Positions 35,301 through 42,977 of a DNA stretch of 64,000 nucleotides are shown here, piece by piece. Every line of letters begins with the position of its first letter. Within the stretch, counting starts at the first letter, position 1. Position numbers and translations under genes: made by a program. The stretch is from Porphyromonas sp. oral taxon 275. GTDB lineage: Bacteria > Bacteroidota > Bacteroidia > Bacteroidales > Porphyromonadaceae. The notes below the pieces were generated by a model. That model had not been told where the DNA came from, searched no databases, and saw nothing but the letters and a program-made list of their open reading frames with translations. The stretch spans positions 1,364,001-1,428,000 of the forward strand of contig NZ_CP072333.1 in assembly GCF_018127745.1 (NCBI RefSeq). Direction: 5' to 3'.

Positions 35301-36694
35301 TCGGCCTGCATCCACTGATCCAGCTCGGCGCGCTTGACCCAAGCGGGGTGTCCGTGCTGGAGGTAGTCGGCCATCATGCCGCCCGAGACGTCCTGGATGA
35401 CGGGGCCCTCACGCATCAGCTGCTGGGCGAAGGCCTCCTGGGTCTCGGGAAGCCCCGTGAGGTCGTAGCCTACCGACTGCAGGTGACGCAGGAAGCGATA
35501 GAGCGAGGGGACGACCTCCAGCCCCTGTGCGGCGAGGGTCTCCTGTCCAGGGCCCTTGAAGTAATAGATCGCTAGGCGCTTCTCGCTATTAGGCTTCTGC
35601 TGGAGCGTGAGGAACTTATGCACCAGCGTGGTGAAGCGGGCGAGGCGCTCGGGGATCGCCCGCAGCATCACCAGCCCCTCCTCATCGCGCTCCTCGGTGG
35701 AGAGCACGTAGGGGTAGACGGCGCCGTCGAGCTCGGGCATGCCTATCGTCTGAGAGAGGAAGCTGCCCATCATCCCCTGGGGATCGGACTCCCACTCCTG
35801 GCGCCCTGCCATGAGGGTGAGCGGAGCGAGCACGGGGATGTTGCGCTCCTTGAGATAAGCCACGACCTCATCCCCGCCCGTCATCGAGATACGACCGTGG
35901 GGGAAGTGGACGAGGAGATCGGGGGAGACCTCCTTGAGGAAGCGCAGGCGCTGGCTGAAGCTCGTCACGGGATAGACGTTGAGCCCCGAGCGCGTCAGGC
36001 TCATGATGATGCTGTCGAGGTTCTGCTTGTTGCCGCCGAAGGGGTCATTGAGCCCGCCGACGAGCATGACCTTCTTGGCCCCGGGGTGGTAGTAGCCCTG
36101 CTGCTTGAGGTAGGCCTCGTAGTCGCTGAGCTTAGCGAAGGCCACGGACTCATCTACGTGGTAGTAGACATCGGTGGCGCTGGGAGCTACGCTGTCGGGC
36201 TCGGGGGCGAACCAGCGCTTGGCATCCACGTAGCGGCGGATGTAGCGGGCCAGTGAGCGGTAGTTGGCCTTATTGCCACTGCCGAAGTACTCGCTGATGC
36301 GCTTGCCCTCCTTGCTGCCGAGGGTGTTGATATTGTTCTCGTCGGTGGTGGCGAAGAGGACGAGATGCTTGGCCCCGTGCTTCCCCTGCTCGGCGATCTT
36401 AGCCCGGTCCTCTGCTGTCCACTTCAGCCCCATGCCGAAGGTCAGGACGCAGTCGTAGTCCTCCAGCTTATCCAGCTCCGTCTGCTCGAGCTCGTCATAG
36501 CTGATGTGCCTGCTGTCATTGGAGCGGATGATACCCGAGGACATATAGCCTGGGAAGTTGACCAGAGCGATGCGCGTCGGGGCACCGTAGTGTCCCCATA
36601 GAAGGTAGCCCCCTATCCCGACGAGGAGGCAGGCTAGGAGGAGGGCGATCAGTCCGCGACGGCGGAGTAGATCCCTGAGCTTGGTAGCACTCAT
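32360..36694 (-). CDS. hmuS: CobN/magnesium chelatase H-type protein, HmuS-like
   Basis: 1444 residues. An N-terminal membrane anchor (LIALLLACLLVGIGGYLLWG, about 15-34) and a C-terminal one (GLYVVAGVAVLFVGLLVLVRY) ending RRRRDQDAA flank a large CobN-Mg_chelatase domain: FGMGLKWTAEDRAK, HFGTHGSLEFTPRKQ (about 550), RIFGGINGMYGTGIQEM, and MGAAYTGKKEDWG. In Porphyromonas and Bacteroides, HmuS-type proteins take part in haem iron acquisition; removal of iron from haem has been proposed for them. Residues about 810-875 are an Ala/Ser/Thr/Pro/Gln-rich insertion. Neither hmuY nor hmuR lies upstream here; a -7 box at 36797 suggests independent transcription. Confidence 0.85.
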   Translation of the reverse strand: MSATKLRDLLRRRGLIALLLACLLVGIGGYLLWGHYGAPTRIALVNFPGYMSSGIIRSNDSRHISYDELEQTELDKLEDYDCVLTFGMGLKWTAEDRAKIAEQGKHGAKHLVLFATTDENNINTLGSKEGKRISEYFGSGNKANYRSLARYIRRYVDAKRWFAPEPDSVAPSATDVYYHVDESVAFAKLSDYEAYLKQQGYYHPGAKKVMLVGGLNDPFGGNKQNLDSIIMSLTRSGLNVYPVTSFSQRLRFLKEVSPDLLVHFPHGRISMTGGDEVVAYLKERNIPVLAPLTLMAGRQEWESDPQGMMGSFLSQTIGMPELDGAVYPYVLSTEERDEEGLVMLRAIPERLARFTTLVHKFLTLQQKPNSEKRLAIYYFKGPGQETLAAQGLEVVPSLYRFLRHLQSVGYDLTGLPETQEAFAQQLMREGPVIQDVSGGMMADYLQHGHPAWVKRAELDQWMQADLSAQQLAELKEKYGPTPGSYMTQQRSGDTELAVTRIQYGKVILLPQPMAGLGEDSFAIIHGAGAPPPYPYVASYLWARHAFDADALMHFGTHGSLEFTPRKQVALSASDWGEALVAPLPHFYYYTIGNVGESMMAKRRSYASVVSYITPPFDESRTRHIFTELQQAIEKYYELKEPAAKEQQSLLVKRLAVDLGVHRDLRLDSVLTRPYASKDIERIDNFAEEIASEKITGQLYTTGVSYTPAKLQSTVIAMCSDPIAYAKARLDRLRAAKPLDNTSDKRRFGQRYLQPAQQLVRQIFGAGRVDEAQVTRFAELSPAEIAEARRLTKPQDTEAMRARMMASRTQAGKQSAAPTASTPAAQSKTSTTTPPKPSATSPQHAATAAPSSKQPQGTAKVMHQMPVHSTPAASVSKEQRERAEVIMELVKAIESVPRYHQAIIASPRLELDALVNALAGGFTAPSPGGDVVANPQTVPTGRNLYSVRAESTPSQRAWSRGVQLAQQTLKAYREQHGKYPTKVSYTFWSSEFVETEGVTIAQVLYMLGVEPVRSQFGSVEDIRLIPASELGRPRIDVVVQTSGQFRDLAASRLALITKAIELVAAQGKEEQPNYVAEGSVATEKELVEQGLSPKEARELANVRIFGGINGMYGTGIQEMVTAGDKWDSEREIAEVYLNNMGAAYTGKKEDWGRFVKPLFRAALRNTDVVVQPRQNNTWGALSLDHVYEFMGGLTLSVRQVTGKDPDTYLADYRNHANMHMQDLKEAIGVESRSTVLNPAYVKEALAGGANSVANIAEVVTNTYGWNVMKPEVIDKELWDQLYDMYVRDVHQLGVARSFEEKSPAALEDLTAVMLETIRKGMWQASPEQVATLAKHHTELVAKYGPSGGSMTADNRKLRSFIAQHVDTEAAKAFDKSMQQLDESGTATGPDSKSGMVMKKETVRDQYAASESRSFSGLYVVAGVAVLFVGLLVLVRYRRRRDQDAA

Positions 36695-36796
36695 ACGTAT
36701 CTATTAAGGTAGTTCATTGTCCCTACAGTGAGGAGGCGGAGCGGCGCCCCGAGCCCCCTACCTATAGCCGTACAGAGCTAGGACTATAGGCTGCTG

Positions 36797-36804
36797 CAAA
36801 AGTA
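36797..36804 (-). promoter_or_regulatory. Candidate -7 box for hmuSTUV
   Basis: TACTTTTG on the minus strand 102 bp before the hmuS ATG. The leader contains the hairpin CCTATAG/CTATAGG (about 36760-36791). No good -33 TTG is seen, and no haem, Fur or cobalamin-box motif was recognised. Confidence 0.45.
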
Positions 36805-37038
36805 CGCCAGTCCGCCACGCGACGGAATACCTATATGTGGGGATATTCGTCCAAGGCCCTCCCTTATAAATAGGTAGGGCCTCCTCCCAAGCCCGCCCCC
36901 AGCACAATCCTACCCCTATCCTACCCGAGCCGCGCCCAGCTCGCGGGCGCTGGCTCGAGGGGGCTGGGCGCTCAGCTGGGGCTAGGCAGTGACCAAGGCG
37001 CAGAGCGCGCTACCTGAGTGCTACCCTAGACAGCTGTA

Positions 37039-37270
37039 GCTACCCAAGCCAAGCAATAGCCGTGCCAAAGGAGGCGGGGTGGCGAGCGCGCATGAGGGGC
37101 AGCCCCACGGGGAGGCTATACCTATATATGAGGTAAGCGCGGCTACCCAAGCCGCGCAATAGCTGCAGTGGAGGAGGCGGGGCAGAGGAGGCGGGACGTG
37201 CAAGAGAGAGAGTATGTGTGTGGGGGGAGAGGGGCAGCACCACGGGGAGGCTATACATATATATAAGGAG
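37039..37270. repeat. Imperfect tandem duplication of about 103 bp period
   Basis: Copy 1 (37039-37134) and copy 2 (37142-37270) share the ordered blocks GCTACCCAAGCC, GCAATAGC, GGAGGCGGGG, GAGGGGCAGC, CCACGGGGAGGCTATA and a TATATAT tract. Copy 2 carries an insertion of about 30 bp with GAGAGAGAG and TGTGTGTGG. The stretch 36805-37409 between hmuS and the SusD gene otherwise holds no gene; a weak hairpin AAGATC/GATCTT lies at 37380-37403 just after the SusD stop. Confidence 0.75.
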
Positions 37271-37409
37271 TAGCGCCAGCAATCCCCCTCAAAAAGGAGC
37301 GCGCCACCGATCCCCTGGAAAGGGCGAAGCCCCCTACCCTACCCGGGCAAGAGGCTTCTACGGATTGTACTAACTAATTAAGATCAATATGCTCTAGGAT
37401 CTTATGCGG

Positions 37410-39020
37410 CTAGGGGTTGTCCTGGCAGAGCTTGTTCCCCTTGAGTTCTTGGTAGGGGATGACGAACTGCCAGCGGTTGTCGTCCGCCGTGGTCGGGATC
37501 TCCTTGGCGAGGTTGCCCGTATTGCGGTTCAGCCCCACAGTGTAGGCGTTCTTACCTCCACCGAGGCCCTGATAGTTGAGCAGGATGGTGAAGTTGGAGG
37601 CCTTGCTGCGGTCGAAGGCCTTCGCCAGACGCTTGAGGTCGAGGAAGCGGACGCCCTCCATGTAGAGGTCGATACGCTTGTGGGCGAAGATCTTGTCGAT
37701 CAGCGCATCCCCCGACTCGGTAGGTAGGGTGAAGGCGGCATCACGCGTACTGACGATGTCGAGGAGCGTCTGGCGTGCAGCGGCCTCCTTGCCCTGACGC
37801 GCCTCAGCCTCGGCCTTGATGTAGTACATCTCAGCCACACGCATCATCACCAGGTCCATGAAGGTAGAGCCCTGAGCCTTGGAGCGGAACTTGATGCACT
37901 GCCCCGTGATCTCCCACTGAGGCACATCACCGTTCATCGCGAAGTAGACGCTGTAGGCATCCTTGGGCACCTCGTCGCCCCGGTCGAGGCAGACCCACCA
38001 CTTGCGGCGTACGTCGCCCGAGCCGAGCTGATCGTAGATGTCACGGTTGATGGCGTAGCGCAGGGACTTGTTGTGTCCAGCGACATTATAGGAGTAGGCT
38101 ACGGAGAAGCTCCCCCAGCCTAAATCCTGAGTATCGCTCTGGTGATAGCCCCACATCCACTCGGGTGCCTTGTAGTTGTTGAAGCCGTCGATGAGCTCCT
38201 CTCCCTTCGCCAGGCGGGAGTTGGACTGCTGGATCGCCTGCGTAGCGTAGTCCTCCGCTGCAGCCCAGTCCTCTTTGCACAGGGCTACACGCGCTGCAAT
38301 ACCGCAGACGGTGGAGTAGCGCAGGTGGTTGCGGTCGGTGGCCTGCTCCAGCCCCTTGAGCACGTCGAGGGACTCCTTGAGGTCCTCCTCGATCTGCTTG
38401 TAGGTCTCAGCGACCGTGGAGCGCGCCATCGGCTCGAACTGCTTGGACTGATCCTTATCCGTCCTGAGGATGACCCCGAGGTCGGTGGCAGCGGTAGCCG
38501 CACGGTAGCGCTTGGCAAAGAGCTGCACCAGCTGGTGGTAGGCGTAGGCGCGGATGGCCAGGGCCTCGCCATAGGCGTAGCGTGTGGCCACGTGCTTACG
38601 CTCCTCCTCGGGCAGGATGGTGCGGTAGCCCGCGATCGCCTTATTGGCGTGCAGGATCAGCGTGTAGTAGCCGTCCCAAGCCTTGTAGGTGAGGCTCTTG
38701 TCATTGTCGGTACGATCGCGGTGATCCTGCCAGCGGTAGGTCGCCATGTGGTAGGCGGGCTTGGTATTGATACCATCGTCCCCCAGCATATCCAGCTGTA
38801 CATTCATCGAGGGGAAGCCGTAGGAGAAGACCTGCTCGAAGTTGTAGTTGTACATCATGTTATGCAGCCCGTTGACGAGCCCCACGATGCCAGGCTCGGT
38901 AGCCTCGGCATCCTTATTACTGAGGTTCGCGGTCGGCGTGACGTTGAGGAAGTCCTTCTTGCAGGAGGCCAGCGAGAGGAGCCCGAGGCCGCCTAGGAGT
39001 ATATACTTCGTGAGTTTCAT
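37410..39020 (-). CDS. SusD/RagB family nutrient-binding outer-membrane lipoprotein
   Basis: 536 residues. Lipoprotein signal ILLGGLGLLSLASCKKDFLN with the lipobox Cys at about 20. The mature N-terminus KDFLNVTPTANLSNKDA and the TPR-like region AWDGYYTLILHANKAIAGY and YGEALAIRAYAYHQLVQLFA are classic SusD. The C-terminal RFLDLKRLAKAFDRS and FVIPYQELKGNKLCQDNP also fit. It caps the SusC barrel encoded 18 bp upstream. No glycoside hydrolase or peptidase adjoins the pair, so the ligand is not indicated; RagAB-type peptide uptake is one option. Confidence 0.92.
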   Translation of the reverse strand: MKLTKYILLGGLGLLSLASCKKDFLNVTPTANLSNKDAEATEPGIVGLVNGLHNMMYNYNFEQVFSYGFPSMNVQLDMLGDDGINTKPAYHMATYRWQDHRDRTDNDKSLTYKAWDGYYTLILHANKAIAGYRTILPEEERKHVATRYAYGEALAIRAYAYHQLVQLFAKRYRAATAATDLGVILRTDKDQSKQFEPMARSTVAETYKQIEEDLKESLDVLKGLEQATDRNHLRYSTVCGIAARVALCKEDWAAAEDYATQAIQQSNSRLAKGEELIDGFNNYKAPEWMWGYHQSDTQDLGWGSFSVAYSYNVAGHNKSLRYAINRDIYDQLGSGDVRRKWWVCLDRGDEVPKDAYSVYFAMNGDVPQWEITGQCIKFRSKAQGSTFMDLVMMRVAEMYYIKAEAEARQGKEAAARQTLLDIVSTRDAAFTLPTESGDALIDKIFAHKRIDLYMEGVRFLDLKRLAKAFDRSKASNFTILLNYQGLGGGKNAYTVGLNRNTGNLAKEIPTTADDNRWQFVIPYQELKGNKLCQDNP

Positions 39021-39038
39021 TGTCGTAGCGATGAGGAG

Positions 39039-42000
39039 TTAGAAACTTACCTTGAGCGACGTAGAGAAGGTGCGTGGCTGGGCGTAGCCTGCTACAGAGA
39101 TCACCCCAGAGTAGCTCTGCATCGGGTTCATCCCTCGGCGTGCCGAGAGGACGAAGAGGTTCTCGGCCATGACGCCTATGGCGGCACCCTTGAGCCCGAG
39201 CTTCTTGACGATCTTGTCCTCGATGTTGTAGTTCAGCGCGATGTTCTTCAGCGCCAGAGCGGAGCTAGAGATGAGGAAGCGGTCGGACTGCAGCGTGGAG
39301 TAGTCCTTCCCCGAGGCCGTGAGGGCGGGGACATCAGTGACGTCACCAGGGTTCTTCCACGCCTTCAGGAGATCGGCGTGCTTGGCACGTCCTCCATTGA
39401 GGCTGCGGGACATCAGATCAGCGTAGACCTTGTCGTAGGTCTTACCCCCGAGCTGATAGGCGAAGTTGATGCCGAGGGAGAGACGGCGCCAGGTCAGGTT
39501 CGTAGAGAAGCCCCCTGTGACGTCGGGGATCGAGCTGCCGCAGAAGTGACGGCGGGCGAAGTTCCCATCCTTGGTATAGGTAGCCTTGTCCGTATCGTTG
39601 AGCCCCTTCTGATCAGGGTAGCGCTCCTTGTCGAGGCGGAACATTGGGCGGCCATCGGCAGGGTCTACCCCGAGGTACTCGTTGAGGTAGAAGTCGTAGA
39701 TGCTCCCCCCCTCGACATACTTGGTGTACTTGAGCTCGATCCCGTCCTTGCGGTTGGCATCAGGCAGACGGACGATACGATTGGTCAGGAAGGTAGCATT
39801 AGCCCCGAGACTCCACTCGAAGTCCTTGGTGCGGAGCAGGGTGCCGTGCAGCTCGAGCTCCAGCCCATAGTTGCGCACCTTACCGATATTGCGATCCTGC
39901 GAGCCCATCCCTGAGGAGGCGGGCAGTGAGTAGGCGAAGAGCAGATTGCGCGACTCCTTGTTGAAGAACTCGATCGTCCCCTTGAGGCGACTGCGCAGGA
40001 GGACGAACTCCAGGGCGATATCGGTATTCATCTGCGACTCCCAGACGAGGCTAGGATTCCCCAGTACTGCCATACGTAGGCCAGGCTGCTGGTCGTTCTC
40101 GTTGGACATACTGTAGAGCGTCTGATAGGGGTAGTAGACCGAGTGGCCCTCCGAGTCGAGGAGGCCGTCATTCCCCGTCCCCCCGATGGAGGCACGTAGC
40201 TTCAGCTCATTGATCCAGTCGTAGCGCTGGAGGAAGGATTCCTTGGAGAGGATCCAGCCCGCACCCAGTGACCAGAAGTTCCCCCAGCGGGCATCGGGAG
40301 CGAAGCGTGAGGAGCCATCGCGGCGGAAGGAGCCAGAGAAGTTGTAGCGCTGGTCGTAGGTGTAGTTGAGACGAGCGAAGTAGCCCTCCTTGCGGTAGCG
40401 TGTGAGGTCAGAGGTGAGGCCAGAGACCTTGGTATAGTTGGACAGCTGGTCGATGACGAGGAACTTCAGTCCCTTCTTCGCCCCATGGAGGTAGTCGTAG
40501 TCGTAGCTGTAGCTCTCATGCCCGAGCAGCGCGCTGAGGCTGTGCTTGCCGTAGTCCTTGTCCCAGGAGAGGAGCTGGTTGAAGGTCATCGTCGTCAGGC
40601 GTATCTGGTCGTAGTTGAGCAGCCCCCTATTGGACGACTGGTCACCCATGATGTGGTTATAGCGGTGGATGGCCTTCTCGTTATTGACGTCGTAGGAGAG
40701 GTTGAGCTGCAGCTTGAGCCCATCCATAGGCTTGATGTCGACGGTGGTACGGGTGGTGACGACATCCTTGCGCGTCGTACGGAGGTCACGCTGTGCGGTC
40801 TCGAGGGCGTTGAACCTTCCTAGGTACGGACGATCCTCGCTGTGGTCCCACTGCGGGCGGCCGTTCTCATCGAGGATCAGCTCGCCCGTATGCCGATCAC
40901 GCAGGTGCATGGGGTAGATGGGGGCGATGCCGTTGACGAAGGAGGGCATATTGGAGGAGTAGGCCCCCAGCGTCCCGGGAGCATCCTGCTCGCTACGGGT
41001 GAAGGAGAGGCTCCCCCCGAGGGTGAGGTAGCGGCGCAGGTCGTAGCTGAGGTTGACACGCCCCGAGTAGCGGCGGAAGTTGGTATTCTTCAGGAAGCCC
41101 GTCTCATCGAGGTAGCCGAGCGAGAGGAAGGAGCGCATCTTCTCGGTATTGAGCCCCCCGCTGACGCTGTACTCCTGGCGGTGTCCGTGGCCGAAGAGGG
41201 CATTATCCCAGTCGAGGTCATCGCCCCACTTGAGGCCCGTGATCTCGGGGTTCATCGTCCCGTCGGGGAGCATGACAGCGGGTATAGAGCCTTTCTTGGG
41301 GTCGTAGGTAGTCCCCAGCTGGTATTCCCCAGAGGCGTCAGGCGTGTAGTAGCGCTTGATCCCTGCGTAGGGGTTGTACTTGAGGTCATTGTAGACATCG
41401 ATGGCAGCCTGCTGCTTAATCGACGTATCCCAGTCGGCATCGCTCATGCCTGCAGGCTTGCGGTAGTTGAGGCGGTAGTCATTGTACCACTGCTGCCAGT
41501 GCACCTTGTAGTAGTCCATGGCGCCGATACGGTCGTAGCTGGGGATCCCGCGCTGGGTGAAGCCCTGGCTCATCGAGAAGCTGAAGCTGGGCTCGCCCTT
41601 GCTCGCGCCGCTCGCGCCGCGGCGCGTGGTGACGAGGATGACCCCATTCCCTGCGCTCGAGCCGTAGAGGGCGGTAGAGGCAGCGTCCTTGAGGATAGCT
41701 ACGTTGAGGATATCGGAGGCAGGGAAGTCGGAGAGGCTACCATTATAGATAGCACCGTCGACGACATAGAGCGGAGCAGAGGAGGCATTGATCGAGCCGA
41801 AGCCGCGGATGCGGATATCCGCTCCCGAGCCAGGCTGCCCCGAGGACGAGACGACCTGCAGCCCTGGGGCAACCCCCGCCAGCGTCGTGGTGATGTTGGC
41901 CACGGGGCGGGACTCCAGCTGCTTGGCCCCGAGCGAGGCCTGTGCCCCGACCAGGCTCTGACGCTTCTGCGTCCCGTAGGCGACGATGACGACGTCGTCC

Positions 42001-42311
42001 GTGACGCGCTCCTCGGCCTTCAGGATGACCTTCAGCGGCTTACCCGTGAGGGGCACCTTCTGCGTGAGGTAGCCAATACTGCTGATCGTCAGCGTCTTGG
42101 CTTGCTCGGGCAGCTTGAGGGTAAAGCGCCCTTGGATATCGGTGAGCACCCCTGTGGAGGGGAATTCAGCACATACGACACTGGCCGCGATGATGGGCTC
42201 CTTGTCGTTGGAGGCGATGACCACCCCTGTGACGGTGATCTGCTTCTTCTGCGCCCAGCTGGCTCCTGTGAAGAGGAGCAAGGCCAGGAGAGTGAGTAAA
42301 CTTCTTCTCAT
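39039..42311 (-). CDS. SusC/RagA family TonB-dependent outer-membrane receptor
   Basis: 1090 residues from the ATG at 42311 (MRRSLLTLLALLLFTGASWA signal peptide); an upstream ATG at 42494 lies within the promoter and is rejected. An N-terminal carboxypeptidase-like domain (about 25-105, TVTGVVIASNDKEPIIAASV) is followed by the plug with VIVAYGTQKRQSLVGAQ, PGSGADIRIRGFGSINASS, APLYVVDGAIYNG and STALYGSSAGNGVILVTTRR. The large barrel ends in RTFSTSLKVSF. It forms the SusCD complex with the downstream lipoprotein, importing a ligand with TonB energy. Preceded by a leader of about 180 nt and a good promoter. Confidence 0.94.
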   Translation of the reverse strand: MRRSLLTLLALLLFTGASWAQKKQITVTGVVIASNDKEPIIAASVVCAEFPSTGVLTDIQGRFTLKLPEQAKTLTISSIGYLTQKVPLTGKPLKVILKAEERVTDDVVIVAYGTQKRQSLVGAQASLGAKQLESRPVANITTTLAGVAPGLQVVSSSGQPGSGADIRIRGFGSINASSAPLYVVDGAIYNGSLSDFPASDILNVAILKDAASTALYGSSAGNGVILVTTRRGASGASKGEPSFSFSMSQGFTQRGIPSYDRIGAMDYYKVHWQQWYNDYRLNYRKPAGMSDADWDTSIKQQAAIDVYNDLKYNPYAGIKRYYTPDASGEYQLGTTYDPKKGSIPAVMLPDGTMNPEITGLKWGDDLDWDNALFGHGHRQEYSVSGGLNTEKMRSFLSLGYLDETGFLKNTNFRRYSGRVNLSYDLRRYLTLGGSLSFTRSEQDAPGTLGAYSSNMPSFVNGIAPIYPMHLRDRHTGELILDENGRPQWDHSEDRPYLGRFNALETAQRDLRTTRKDVVTTRTTVDIKPMDGLKLQLNLSYDVNNEKAIHRYNHIMGDQSSNRGLLNYDQIRLTTMTFNQLLSWDKDYGKHSLSALLGHESYSYDYDYLHGAKKGLKFLVIDQLSNYTKVSGLTSDLTRYRKEGYFARLNYTYDQRYNFSGSFRRDGSSRFAPDARWGNFWSLGAGWILSKESFLQRYDWINELKLRASIGGTGNDGLLDSEGHSVYYPYQTLYSMSNENDQQPGLRMAVLGNPSLVWESQMNTDIALEFVLLRSRLKGTIEFFNKESRNLLFAYSLPASSGMGSQDRNIGKVRNYGLELELHGTLLRTKDFEWSLGANATFLTNRIVRLPDANRKDGIELKYTKYVEGGSIYDFYLNEYLGVDPADGRPMFRLDKERYPDQKGLNDTDKATYTKDGNFARRHFCGSSIPDVTGGFSTNLTWRRLSLGINFAYQLGGKTYDKVYADLMSRSLNGGRAKHADLLKAWKNPGDVTDVPALTASGKDYSTLQSDRFLISSSALALKNIALNYNIEDKIVKKLGLKGAAIGVMAENLFVLSARRGMNPMQSYSGVISVAGYAQPRTFSTSLKVSF

Positions 42312-42491
42312 AAGACGCGTGTATTTGAAGTGATCGATAGTGTTTCCTTGTCCTAGTGGGCATCCTGATATGCCGCTAGCGAACTCTTGTGTTGATCCGT
42401 CTCGTGTCGTGCTGCGCCGTCCCTCTCTCGTGTGGTATCTTCCTATCCGTGCTACGGCGTCTCGGTAGCCTAGTCTTTCCTTTGTTCGTAG

Positions 42492-42522
42492 CAAAAGTAC
42501 ACACTCCTCCCATAGAATGCAA
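42492..42522 (-). promoter_or_regulatory. Promoter of the SusC/SusD operon
   Basis: The -7 box TACTTTTG (42499-42492) and -33 TTG (42522-42520) are separated by 20 bp. A second -7-like TATATTTG lies about 45 bp upstream. The 42312-42491 leader has no reading frame I would call. Confidence 0.72.
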
Positions 42523-42741
42523 GCTCTATTTAAGCAAATATATTAGAAAGACATACATAATTATTTACCGAAGCCGCTACGGGAGCAAAATGTGACAATA
42601 CGCTACACTCAGCGCCGCTTCCCCACCCGTCAGGACCGCGCTGAGGAGGACAAATAACTTTTATCCGAGCCTAGGGAAAGGCGTCTTTTTGCCAAATTCT
42701 CCCCGAAATCAGCCACCCTGGAGCCGCTCCTCCCCCACCCT

Positions 42742-42796
42742 AAGCAAAAAGACAGCCCCCCCGAGGGCAGCGCAGTGGATGCCAAGGGGGGCTGTC
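42742..42796 (-). terminator. Terminator of the yifB transcript
   Basis: On the minus strand GACAGCCCCCC pairs perfectly with GGGGGGCTGTC (11 bp), followed by TTTTTGCTTA. It lies 182 bp after the yifB stop, with array E between stop codon and hairpin. Confidence 0.85.
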
Positions 42797-42798
42797 TC

Positions 42799-42903
42799 TA
42801 GGGATAGCAGTCAGCGCTCTGAGGAACGTCAGTCAGCGCCGTGAGGGATAGCAGTCGGGAGGCTGAGGGGTATGGGTCAGCTGCCTGAGTGATCGGGCTC
42901 AGG
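42799..42903. repeat. Dispersed 22-bp-period palindrome array (copy E, five units)
   Basis: Five units on the plus strand: AGGGATAGCAGTCAG, TGAGGAACGTCAGTCAG, TGAGGGATAGCAGTCGG, TGAGGGGTATGGGTCAG, TGAGTGATCGGGCTCAG, each 22 bp apart. The second unit has ACGTC. This copy lies inside the 3' untranslated region of yifB, before its terminator, so it is expected to be transcribed. Confidence 0.85.
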
Positions 42904-42977
42904 GAGGTAAGCGGGCAAGCGGGGCAAGGGGAGCGGACTGGAGCAAGGGCGGCCCGCCCCCAGCAAGCGCCTGATGG

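Noticed and set aside
36695..36804. Cobalamin riboswitch before the CobN-like gene
   Set aside because: No B12-box-like GCCACTG core or characteristic leader was seen; only a short 7-bp hairpin.
37410..42311. Polysaccharide utilisation locus
   Set aside because: A SusC/SusD pair is present, but no glycoside hydrolase, lyase or sensor-regulator is adjacent, so a PUL cannot be claimed.
39039..42494. Longer SusC start at 42494
   Set aside because: It would begin within the promoter -7 box and add 61 residues before an excellent signal peptide starting at 42311.
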